In this document: positions 22,641-32,838 of the stretch, piece by piece
Layout: each line of letters starts with the position of its first letter
Position numbering within the stretch: the first letter of the stretch is position 1
Assembly (NCBI GenBank): GCA_018398765.1
Contig: JAHBMJ010000706.1
Span: 1 to 42,272, forward strand
Origin: Chromera velia
Taxonomy: Eukaryota > Sar > Chromeraceae
Length of the DNA: 42,272 bases
Direction: 5' to 3'
Translations under genes and position numbers: made by a program
Notes under the pieces: model-generated
The model's database searches: none
Told to the model about the DNA's origin: nothing
Seen by the model: the letters and a program-made list of their open reading frames with translations, nothing else

Positions 22641-25040
22641 ACGGGGGAGACGAGGCTTTCAGTGGAAAGCTCATTGGAAGACGGAAGAAGCAAAAGGAGA
22701 CGGCCGGAGAAAAGAAGAATAAGCGAACCAAACAAATAAAAATAAATGATGAGTTTGAGCAAAACAACATGACGGACAGATGAATGACATGTCATGAACG
22801 AGTATGCATAAAAGGCAAACGGACGGACTGCAGAGTCAGTGACGGGCCCCAGAGCGGAGTATCCGTCAGGGCGATTTGGATGGCCCTGCACCGTATGGAA
22901 GTCGGACTCCCGACTCTTCCAGCCCAGGATTTGCCCTTGGTGAGGAAAGGCTGCCCCAGGCCCATGCAGCGGCCTCTGAACTTATGTCAAACAAACTACG
23001 CAAATAAAAAGGAAAGAAAGGATTTGACCAGTCACATAAAAGATCTCCCGATGCTCCACTGAAGGTGTAGGCAACCATGCGAGAATTTAAGCAAGTTCTG
23101 TTTAAAATAGAAGGGGACACGGCAGCAAACCAAAACAAGGGGGTACGCGGCGAGATCAGGTGAAGAGTACCTTAAGTCTCTAAAGACCATACCTACCTTC
23201 AAAGCAACGAATGGAAGAATGGCCAGAAGTTCCCGCTGAAAATCGGTGCAGAAAAGTAATAAACCTGCAATAACCATACATATGGCACTCATAGATAATC
23301 TGAAAATGGGAAGAATATGCGAGATAATTCATGTGAATCACGCTGCATTTGATCTGACAGGAACTGTATGGAATACAGTAAGAGATTCTCTTGAATGTCA
23401 CAGCAAGCATAGCAGCAGACAGGTATATGTGCTTGATTCAAACAGGAACATCGGAACGGCAAAGAAGAGACAGACAAGCTTCATAGTGGGGACGCCCGCA
23501 ATGAAGATACCGGGGACGCCCAGTCAGATATAAGAAATTGCCAGAGAGACTATTAGGCACAGAAAGAAAGATCAACAGATTGTCTGCCATTCATTGAGAA
23601 AGCAGTCACAAGCCAAACGAAGAGTCGATATAACCGTGCATGATAAAATGATTGCATGGTGGAACACACGGTTGCAATTATTTTTCGGGAGTATGCACAT
23701 GAATATAAAACACCTCAGAACAGGACCCGACCAAGAATACAGACACGGCCAGAAGTATAATAGAGTAGATTTCGCTCATCTTGATTGCAGTCCAACTTCA
23801 AATCATAAAGAGGGCACCCACCTTCAGGAGCCGTCTCCAGCCGTGACAGAGGCCAACACATGACTGCCAGCACCAACATCAACCTGCAGACACAACGGCA
23901 GGGGAAGAGGTGAAGGAAAAGTAAATCTCGGAAAAATTTGGAAAACGCACTGTGGAACATCCTGCTCCATACCAAGGATGACCAGCAAAAATCTCTAAGT
24001 CTAGCTCTAAGTACAGGAAGGATTTCGAAAACCTCGCCAATCGCATTTCCTTACGGGGGGTATAATAGTCTGGCACATTGACGCCTAGGACGAGTGAAAA
24101 TTTTCCTGTCTTTAGGAAAATCCGGGGAAAAGTGAGGAGAATGGCCAGTGGAGTAAGGCGGCGCCGCCACTGGGCCCTTAAGCTCTTCATTTAGAGCAAA
24201 CCTTTTTAACCCCATTGTGCTGGTGGTTAGCACAAAAAGAGACACCCAACCAGGCCAGACGTTTCCCTGACGTCAACTACACCACCAGAAGTTGACAGGA
24301 AAACGCGAGGACTCCGAAAGGATCAGTAGCCGCAAGCGACCAAAGACAAGGTAGAATGAGAGACAAAAGATGCATTCACATGCACAGTCTTCAACACAAG
24401 TTCTCTGCACAACTGAAAGCCTGCAAACAGAGCAGTAATCACCACGGCATCTCCCCACAAACAATAGGAATCCAATCCAATTGGGAAAAACCCATCAAAG
24501 AAAACACAGCGAGCTCCAAACAACAGAAGTATCCAGGAGACGGGAAACACGCAAACTAACAAAGAAGAAACGAGGCTCCAAAACGAGAGGGGCAGCAGGT
24601 CTAATAAACAGACTAAGGAAATCAAGGTCGTAGAACATTATCGGAAGACAAATATTCACTGGAACGATGAGCAATTGCTCTCTTTTGAGGCTTGAGCGAT
24701 TTGAGCTAAACGTTGCAAACAAAACATGCAAACAAAACAAGTTTTACGGCCCCGAAAAGACCACAAATTCGCATACAAACGCGCGCCGATTTCGCTGCGC
24801 GGGACACTACCTTGCGCGAGGTCCCTATTATTTTACGTGCCACCCACACAAGCGGCGGCGGAACATGGGCCCTGGGCGGCGATGCCATATAAAGGACCCA
24901 ACCTTTAGACCCTAAAATAATCGGATTCCCCTTTAATTCCAACTATGAAAGTCTAGAGACCGGCCAGGCCGCTAAGGCCAAACACCAGGCATCATTAGGA
25001 GACCCGCGTGCGGGGTTTTGGTTCATATGACGACTTGTGG
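22641..25040. other. 2.4-kb interior region, no gene recognised
   Basis: Short open frames on both strands (for example 23246-23533 + and 24323-24625 -) match no family I know and look like chance. GGGGACGCCC occurs twice near 23490-23520. A TATA-like CATATAAAGG lies near 24885. The region may be decayed family-specific 3' sequence or an old insertion; I saw no LTR pair or terminal repeats in it. Confidence 0.5.
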
Positions 25041-25047
25041 GACACTT

Positions 25048-25110
25048 TGAATAAGCGGAATTTTCCGACTTACGGAAAATTCCGACTGTCGGAAAATTCC
25101 AACCTTCGAA
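25048..25110. promoter_or_regulatory. Internal copy of the LTR palindromic motif array
   Basis: GCGGAATTTTCCGAC, TTACGGAAAATTCCGAC and GTCGGAAAATTCC follow each other at 16-20 bp spacing, then a weaker TTCGAAATTTTCTG. This is the motif and spacing of the LTR arrays at 13236-13397 and about 29015-29175, but the surrounding LTR sequence is absent. Confidence 0.6.
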
Positions 25111-25388
25111 ATTTTCTGTAAACTCCATCCCCAAGTCTCTTCTGCAAGGCTTGGAGGAGTATTATGATATGAAGACGCTGAGAGTAAAAGTGGTCAGATA
25201 GGTACAATTTCAAATAAAAAGGGCGACCTGAATAACAGCTGCGCTAAGCTTATAAGATTCGGTTTTTACCTCCTTTCTTTGAATCCCTCTCAGTCTCTCC
25301 CACAGAGTCGCAGTTCTTCCTGAAAGACCCCAATGGAAGAACAAACTATTGTCCCCCATGCAGCGGCCGCGGCGGCTGCTTTTTCTAG

Positions 25389-25396
25389 TATAAAAG
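25389..25396 (+). promoter_or_regulatory. TATA-box-like sequence (TATAAAAG)
   Basis: TATAAAAG lies about 280 bp after the internal palindromic array and about 350 bp before the broken ORF at 25743-27083. The position would suit an internal promoter for that ORF. This is inference from spacing only. Confidence 0.35.
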
Positions 25397-25440
25397 ACCA
25401 GCTACAGGGCTTTCCAAGACACATCAAAGATTAAATATGC

Positions 25441-25742
25441 CTAAAGTCTATCCATCGGCTTGTAAGGATCGACGTAATACTACAATTAATTGGCATGTTG
25501 ATTTCGAGCTATTAATGTTTAGCTCGGCGTATATGCGAAGCTTCAGTCTCCGAAAGCTTTTGCATGCATACATTTTTTGTATGTCGTTTAATTAGCATGT
25601 ATTCGATAAATTCCAATTAAATCAGATAGCAGCCTGTTGGATTGTACTGGATTATGGTAGATTGACCATGTACTCCTACCAACACATTTGTGCACAGACA
25701 ATATAAGATCTCAGCTGTTGGAAAAGACTATTAATTTCCTAG
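25441..25742. other. AT-rich leader before the 3' ORF
   Basis: About 300 bp with no coding sequence seen. The open frame that follows begins right after an in-frame TAG at 25740-25742. A CATCTTTCAG acceptor-like sequence ends at 25790, already inside that frame. Confidence 0.45.
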
Positions 25743-27083
25743 AATCTCTATTATTATGTAATCGCTTGCAAAGAACACCCCATCTTTCAGGCGGTGCCCA
25801 AAAATCAAAGGTACACTGACAGCGTCTACGTACCTTTACCTACGGCCCGCAGTCTGCTTGACTCACACGAGACCCAAATCTATGCCGAGATACAGGGGGT
25901 AGAGGTAGATGCAAAGATAGTATGCGACAAGTATCAGGTCCGGTATAGACTGTCCCCTTTCGCAGCGATTCATGCTTCCAACTTTACAGTCGAGAGCCTC
26001 ACGCTTGTAGCTGCAGGCCACGAACAGTTTTGGCTTGGACAGACCAGTATAGACATGGTGGCCGAGGTATAAAGGAAACACAGACTGAAAACTGACTCTT
26101 GCTACTTCGTAAGGCATGACATCGAGCAGGTCGATATCATTCAGCACAGGAAAGTTCTCAAGTACGGTGTGATACTCGTAGCATGTGCAGTAGTGAATGG
26201 ATGGGCAGCTCTTGAATGGAGCAAGGCGGCCCTTGAGGACTCAGTGACATACGTTTACTACTATGCCCGCATGAGGGATAACACCTACCCAGGGCCAGGA
26301 ATCCCCTGGCAGGCATTGAAAAAACTATGTGATCTCAACCCCTAATTTGCGCCCTCTTGGCATTGCTAAGAAGACCTGGCTAGGATACGGAAAGGTCTTG
26401 TCCCCCCAGGGTCCGTGATATTTTGGAATCTAGATTACCAAGAGGCTCAAGCAAAGGGAATGATCGTTTTCCCTGGGCCACTCCTGCAGAATGGAAGAGT
26501 TATAGCAGTAATGACCTTTCCAAATTCTTTCCAACTCAAGAATGTGCATGTTTATTACCCTATAAAAGAAGCAATGGAAAAGGAGAACGTGTATATGATT
26601 ACCAAAGGGGGAGTCAAAAGAGGTGAGGTCTCTATGGACAAGCTTGAAGACCCTGCTTTTGAGAGTCCTGTGCTCTCTCCAATCACAGAACCCGACTTCG
26701 AGTCAAACTTTGAGTATGAATCAGATACTCAAGATGAAGAGAATGAAGGAAGGAAGGGAAAAGGGAAGAGAGAATTCAGTCCCACTGCACCTGTAGTATC
26801 TTTCTTGTCAGCTGCCTTTTCTACGGCAATTGTGGTGGCCCAACTAGTGATTCCTTCAGAGGTTTCCGATGAATCAGACCCTGCTTTCCACCTACTCTCC
26901 TCTCCTGTTCACCCCAACGATTCCGTCTCCCCCCCTCCTCAACTTCACCAGCAACAGCAGCAGCAGCAACAACAACAAAATGCAACCACACCGATGCTGA
27001 CAGTACAGGTGGGAAGCATCGCCGCTCTATTACCCTGTGCACTGGGCACATGGCCTATATTCTTTGCTGACAGCAGCCCTTAG
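25743..27083 (+). pseudogene. Broken 430-codon ORF in the envelope position
   Basis: One frame runs from 25743 (after a TAG) to 27083 with three internal stops: TAA 26070-26072, TAA 26343-26345 and TAA 26367-26369. Between the stops it reads like a real protein, without low complexity until the end. There is no ATG at the start; an acceptor-like TTTCAG at 25785-25790 would fit a spliced message. Hydrophobic segments that could span a membrane lie at about 26160-26220 (YGVILVACAVVNGWAAL), 26790-26850 (VVSFLSAAFSTAIVVAQLVI) and near the C-terminus (IAALLPCALGTW). An acidic stretch (26680-26770) and a Gln run (26950-26980) come late. I do not recognise the family. It lies 3' of pol, where some Ty3/gypsy elements carry an env-like gene, but env function is not shown. 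Confidence 0.55.
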
Positions 27084-28506
27084 CCCTATTAGCAGACAGG
27101 GCTGCTCAGTCCATTCCGTCAGCTATCCCCTCTACCCGCCCCCGCATTCGCCTCAGATTTTCCACCCACCCTCACTGCAGAGCCACCTGCCGGATACCTA
27201 GCGGGGTATCCTTTTGATCAACCCGAACCTAAGTACTGGATTCAGGGCCTCAGAAACTTTATCCTCCCGATCAATATGCTTAGGCACTGTATGGGCAAAA
27301 CAGATGAGAAACTTTAGCTCACTATCCCACCAAACTGGCGGGTCCCCACCCCTGTCCCCCCGCTGCCCCTGGCAGGAGAGCCCCTTCCCGACGCGCTGGA
27401 GGGGAAACTCTTCTGCAGAATCTGCACGAAGGAACGGAGGAGGTGGGAGTAAGCGCTCTCAACTGCAAGCTTGAGGGCAAAGTGATCGGAAGGAGGGAAG
27501 ATGAAAGGCCGGTTGAACTGTTCATATAGTTTGACTCGCAAAAGAATGAGTCAGACGCAGTGTCTGGTCTTTTTCCTATTTTACATGAACGGGAAAAAGA
27601 AAGGGGAGGCGCTGGCTTAAAACAGGTCATTTGACCAATTCTTATCAAAACCTTCTTTTGTGTTTTTGTCTCTTTTGTTTGGTTGATTAGTAGTACAAAT
27701 AACGGGGAAAGACACGAGTTGACATCTCTTTCTGATGTGATATTGAGAAAAGGACAAGGAGGGGAAAGTGGGACCTAGAAGAGCTTGCAAAAATAAGGAT
27801 ACGATCCTTTTCCTCTCTGTGTTTTTCTGTCTGCATAAGCCATCTGGCTGGCTGACCACGACGGCCAGTTGTCTGCTTCGTTTTCGCGACGTCTGCATGC
27901 TTTTTCCTTATAAAAAATATTCTTTGCTTGTCAAGACAACATAGATTAAAGAGTAAGCTGTCATTTTCCGTTTTTTCTACTTCTTGCACTCATCCGATTG
28001 AATGATAAATCGTTTAACAATCTGTGTTTATGTCGCTTGTGTCTCTTGCTGTAGAGAAATCGCATTTGTGAAGGTTGCTTAACAACATGATGCTACCATG
28101 AGTTCCATATGGTGTGGTTACATCATTATTTGTTTGGCAATGCAGCTTTTATACTGACCTTTAATTGATCCGCTCATACCATGAAGTGATGTGAACATTG
28201 GCAAGAACATATGCAGGTATGCAGCGCACATCGGCATTGTCCATCCCACTATAAATGACAAAGCATGGGTAACAATCAAACGTTGCAGTTGGCGTTGAGC
28301 AAATATATACTTCTCATCAACTTGAAGACATTTATTTGGGCTTCTAGATTCAATCAATTCTCCGGAGTTTTCCCTAATTTCACAAACTGCTTGCATCTAC
28401 TTCGCCTCATTGCATCAATTATGATAATCTTATTCAAATTAATAAATTTCATGAAGAATGATCGACGAATATAAATAGTTCTCATATCCAACTCATAAGA
28501 ATAATG
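27084..28506. other. 1.4-kb region before the 3' LTR, no gene seen
   Basis: Unique-looking sequence that becomes AT-rich toward the 3' LTR. Small ORFs on the minus strand (27314-27989) show no recognisable domain. It belongs to the retroelement by position. Confidence 0.5.
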
Positions 28507-28572
28507 TGTCACGTCCAAGAAAAGTATTTATTTTTTAACCGATCGGGATGATCGTCTTGCATAGGAGGGATG
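28507..28572 (+). repeat. LTR-like fragment next to the 3' LTR
   Basis: This 66-bp stretch starts TGTCACGTCCAAG, like the LTR start, and ends TCTTGCATAGGAGGGA, like the LTR segment TCTTGCACAGGAGGGA. It looks like an internally deleted LTR start directly before the full 3' LTR. Its purine-rich end (AGGAGGGATG) may also serve as the polypurine tract. Confidence 0.5.
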
Positions 28573-29483
28573 TGTCACATCCAAGGAAAGGCTAGAAGAA
28601 AGGTAAAGTATTAAAAATAAATAGGAATAATTTTCTAGAATGATTTCAAAACTTTTAAGAAAGAATAGATAGAAAGACACTATATATAATCTTGCACAGG
28701 AGGGATCATCAGTAATCATCAGTTAAATTAATTTCTTATAATTTAAATTAAATGCTAATTTCTTTAAAAACAGAATAAATCAGAATATATTACAATATAA
28801 TACAATACACAATTAAATTAAATAATAATTAAATATAACCAGATGCAACATACAGCAAGCGCAACATACCAAGTTGAACTAGTACAATACTCATGCAACA
28901 CTAATGCAACACTTGTGCATACTCATGCAACATGTACTAATGTAACACTCATGTAACACTAATGTAATACTGCAACACATATATGTAATACTATAACAGA
29001 TATATACAATACTTACGGAATTTTCTGACACTTACGAAAAATTCCACACTTGCGGAAAATTCTGACATTTGCGGAAAATTCCGACTTACGGAAAATTCCG
29101 ACTTGCGGAGAATTCCGACTGGCGGAAAATTTCGACACATGCAGATTCAGTAACATGCGGAATTTTCCGCACATGCAAAAAACAAAAACTGGGACAAAAA
29201 GTTTGGTAGCACCTCAGTGACAGATTCTGGAGAGTGATTGAATCGACTGTCAAAAAATTCCGTAACTCGTTCATTCAGGTCTTTAACAGTTGAAATGAAC
29301 TAGAGGAACTCTCGGGACTTAGGTAACTTTGACTGATCAGCAAACTCTGTATCACAAACCTTCAAACACTGTACAATTTATCAATACCTGCATCAGTAAA
29401 TACCGACTTGAACTAGACTCTGCCCTCCTGTCCAAGATTCTACTCTACCCGGTCGACAAGAAGTCAACGAGTAGAACGGAACA
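28573..29483 (+). repeat. 3' LTR of the chromovirus
   Basis: 911 bp, TGTCACATCC...GGAACA, full-length match to the 5' LTR with many substitutions. It carries the same CAACACT repeats and the GGAAAATTCC array. Most differences from the 5' copy are C/T or G/A transitions. Confidence 0.92.
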
Positions 29484-29487
29484 ACAC
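29484..29487. repeat. Target-site duplication, 3' copy (ACAC)
   Basis: ACAC directly after the 3' LTR matches 12795-12798. Host DNA resumes here. Confidence 0.75.
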
Positions 29488-30993
29488 GTAACGTTATTAA
29501 GTGTAAGTGTACAAAAGATTGAAATCGATATTAATTTTTGATATATTTTTAAAAAATGATATCAAGTTACGATTCAGGTAGGACATCATTTCTTTTATTT
29601 TTTTTTTTATGTATTAAATGTAAAGAGTTAGAAGCTCTGACCGTGATACTACTATAAACTGAGTTAAACTAGAAGTTAAATTGCTTGACAGCTAGTGACC
29701 ATGTTTGATTTGATTTAATTTCAAGTAGAGCTTATTAAGCCTAGGCTTAAGCTCAAATCAAATATTGAGTAAAGAAGAACCTAGCTTTCAGGCTCTTATT
29801 ACTAGGTCTAGCACTAGGTCTATCAAATATGATCAAATATGAATCAAACATGACTTCCAGCCTCAAATATCGACGTCAGGGCTCCAGAAAAAGTTTTATA
29901 ATTTAATCTAATCAATCGATCCATCATGCTGCTTCATGCATAATCACAACAGTGACAATAGATAGGCAAAAAAGTTTTTAAAAAATGATTTAAAAACATT
30001 TTTTATATAAAAAAAAACGTGTCAAGTTACATCACATTTTAGACTTATCTAGAGACTCATTTTTTGAAAGATTTTCTGGTCTTTTTTTTTTTATCCGTTT
30101 AATTATACTGTCAGCGAGACTGTTGAACTTTTCTAACTCTAGCTGGCTATATGAACTCAAATCCGAGGCTGAAATAAAAAAAGAGTTAAATCCTAAACCG
30201 AAGCCTATACTTCAGTGTGAGGACCATTCCCATGTCAATCAAGAATCTAATCAAAAATGTATGTATGTATGGCATTGTATATAATGTATGTATATTGCTA
30301 GGTATATTGATGTTTTAAAATATATCATTTTCAAAACTAAATTTGTGACAACGCCTATAGGACAATGCCAGTCAGGTTTGTAGTTCGTCTGGTAGTTGGT
30401 CTCTAAATAAACCATAATAAACCAATCTTTTGAAACTTGAAACAAAGAACAAACTTTAGATCACAGCCTGATGTACATTGATCTATGCTTTCATGAATGA
30501 TTGACAGAATATGAACAAACAAAACAGCAAGCGATTGACACACACGCCCTTGAATGAGAAACTGGATGCTGTGTTGCATTCCTTTTTTGTTCATTGTGCA
30601 GCAAACAATTTGAAACACCCATTGGACTCAAGTGCACAGCGCTCTTTCATTCAGACCGAAGTGCAGACATCGTTCCAACGAATTTACAGAGTGGCGACAA
30701 AACAGACACTAAACAGACACTGAAAGACACCGCAGATTGAGCTAGGAAGCTTTTTCATTGCATGAGGCGGACAGAGGATATGATATAACATGAACAGCAC
30801 ACTCACGCACCTCCGCCCCATCCCGCATTACTACCCCCACGACGCTGGCCAGGGGGTACGCATGGCGCATTCCGCTTTTGATCTCATGCAGTCAAGCAAA
30901 GCGCTCAGCAGGAAATGATTCGGAAGTCGATCGAGCATTACCGCCAGTCGAGTCAGCCCAGTTCGCAGACCCGATCATGGTGCTGTATCGTCA
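29488..30993. other. AT-rich intergenic DNA, no gene recognised
   Basis: Very AT-rich to about 30500. It includes a perfect 16-bp palindrome TTAAGCCTAGGCTTAA (29735-29750) inside a longer imperfect hairpin (GAGCTTA...TAAGCTC). A 70-codon ORF at 30511-30723 has no known domain. The composition resembles the decayed LTRs more than the host genes. Confidence 0.5.
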
Positions 30994-31009
30994 CTAGGCT
31001 CCAGTGACG
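30992..31009. other. Hairpin at the stop codon of the secreted-protein gene
   Basis: CACT-AGGCTCC-AGTG, extended on both sides to GTCACT/AGTGAC, forms a short stem around the stop region. It may be a 3' UTR structure or chance. Confidence 0.3.
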
Positions 31010-32214
31010 GGCCAATTGGCTGCACTGATAGAAACCGAATACTCGATAATGTATGCGCACGACGAGATGGACCCGAACCCAGAAAAGGCGCCGATGTCAG
31101 CAAAAGCTGTGCAGAACTGTCCAGGTGAAGAGAGTGTACAGGATCCTGTCTTCAGTCCGTTCTGCAGCAGAGACAAGGGAAAGGGGGGGGAAGAACGCGT
31201 GGTGATTGGTCAGACTGCTTTATTGCCAGTCTGTCTGCATGTGCGGAAGCGCGTTTGCAAAGCCATCCGTCACTGAGACTCTCACTCCCTCTTTCAACCT
31301 TTAAAGTTTCTGTCCAACCGTCCGTCCGAAGCTCTTCGAAGTGTATGAAAGGAATAAGGGGTTGATCCTAGGATTTTTATCTAAGGTGGGCAGATCAGAT
31401 CTGTTTTCAGAGATTTTTGGAGGAGACTTCAGATGGGTGAAGGGGAGAAGTGATGGTCGGAAGGGGGGAGGAACTGATTGAAGGAAAAGTGAAAGCGAGG
31501 GAATGTTCGAACAAACAGAAAAATATGGAGGATCGGCCAGACTGTGACTGATCATACAGTCAGAGAAGCAGGGCTCTGTGGACTCACGTCGATGGTGTCA
31601 ATGTGGGCGGTGACAGTGACTGTGTCTCCGTTGACCGTGTAGGTGAATCTTTGGGAGCCCGTCACTCCAGAGGGAAGGGAGTTGAGGTAAGCAGTGTCGG
31701 GGAAATCTGTGGAGGTTCTGCCCCAGCAACCAGAACTGGACTTTGTGCCGTCGACCCTCTTGGTGATCTGAATGCTGTCGCTCTGCAGAGCCCTGCCGCT
31801 TGCGCTCTCGGAGGACAAATCAGAGACGCCAGGAGAATCCGAAGCCTCAGCCATACGTCTGAAGTGCCAAGAGAAGCCGACTCCCGCACTGCCCGAGGTG
31901 CTTCCAGAGGCCCCAACGCCCATTCCATCGCTGATCTGGTAGCCTGCAGATCCCGATAGAGGGTCAAAGAAGGACCCTGAGCTTGCTGCCTGTGATGCAG
32001 CGGCACCTGCACCTGCTGCCTGCCCCTCTGCAGAACCTGTGTAGCCACTGTAAGCATCCCATGCGTCGCTTGCGCTTTGGAGCTGACGCAGCTTATCCTT
32101 TTGCTCAAGGACAGTGCCGCGGAGGGCCCGAGAAGAAACCTCAGTGGCGACGGACGTTTCAGCAGCTGCGAAAGCTGCGCAAAGAAGAAGAGATGCCATA
32201 ACAGGGCGACTCAT
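30994..32214 (-). CDS. Small secreted protein, two exons, function unknown
   Basis: Exon 1 is 32214-31588 (209 codons). It ends ATCGAC followed by a GTGAGT donor. Exon 2 is 31116-30994 after CACCTGGACAG, in phase, ending TAG (40 codons plus stop). The product has 249 residues. The N-terminus (MSRPVMASLLLCAAFAAAE) is a clear signal peptide, with likely cleavage after the Ala run. An Ala/Gly/Ser-rich middle (SGSAGVGFSW) follows, then a more ordered C-terminal domain with a TYTVNGDTVTVTAHID strand pair. Two Cys in exon 2 could pair. No known family was recognised. It is transcribed away from the ankyrin gene. The intron is 471 bp. If exon 2 is wrong, the frame in 31552-31587 gives a shorter tail. 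Confidence 0.65.
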
Positions 32215-32838
32215 TTTGTGATGTCGAGTTTGCAGTTACTTGGATATCCAGAAATTCTCGTTGATGAACGAATGGAATAGGGTCTCGCAGTGTGACGCTG
32301 AACAGAGGTATGAACTGAAAGATTCAACAGTCACTACCATTTCAATTCGATCGATCGAGTTGAGTCTAGGGTTATGAATGATTTGTGGAGACATGTGGAG
32401 ACGCCTATGCGGCCGCGCGGATTCAAGTTGCCAACATGCACAGCGTCAGCGCGCAAGGGGGCTCTCGCGGGTATCTCTCGGGTAGAATGTTTTGTAAGTA
32501 CCCCCCGCTGCTCGGAGTCACGCGAGCCATCCACACGCTTGTGCGTGCATCAGATTAATGGCCGCGGCCAAACCCGTAAGACGTCTACCCGTAATAGCAC
32601 CTGTATGGAAACTTGCACCTGGCCCAGGATGGAGATTGGAAAGGAAATCCATCCATGCCCGAAGACAATGATCAGATCATTTACTCATAATCTCCCTTGT
32701 CGACAACTGCTGGTTCGTCTACTTCCGAGTTTGACTTCGTCTTCGAAATTGTTCCAGTCCGCTCCTCTGAGGATTGATTCCAAATAAGGCCGTTTCAGGA
32801 AGCAGACCTGCATCCGAATCCATTGGAATTTGGTCAAC
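32215..32838. promoter_or_regulatory. Divergent intergenic region
   Basis: 624 bp between the start of the minus-strand secreted-protein gene and the start of the plus-strand ankyrin gene. It should hold both promoters. No TATA box was obvious. An acceptor-like CCGTTTCAG near 32798 could mean the ankyrin gene has an upstream exon. Confidence 0.4.

Larger units (their letters stand above)
12799..29483 (+). mobile_element. Ty3/gypsy chromovirus, 16.7 kb, degenerate
   Basis: Two related LTRs (12799-13704 and 28573-29483) begin TGTCAYRTCC, end GGAACA, and are flanked by ACAC on both outer sides (12795-12798 and 29484-29487). A primer-binding site starts 2 bp after the 5' LTR. The order gag with zinc knuckles, protease, RT, RNase H, integrase with GPY/F module, and chromodomain defines a chromovirus. 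Every coding segment has stops or frameshifts, so this copy is dead. At 16.7 kb it is far longer than usual for the clade, because 7.3 kb of extra sequence lies between the chromodomain and the 3' LTR. The extra part could belong to the family or be a nested insertion. Confidence 0.9.

Noticed and set aside
21540..22770. Minus-strand ORFs of 190-320 codons with repeated Ser, Pro, Phe, Leu and Cys
   Set aside because: They are made by the 50-bp minisatellite, which lacks stops on that strand in several frames. There is no sign of a start or a conserved domain.
24323..24625. Hydrophobic 100-codon minus-strand ORF
   Set aside because: There is no family match, no neighbouring gene structure, and it lies in decayed element DNA. 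A chance ORF in biased sequence is more likely.
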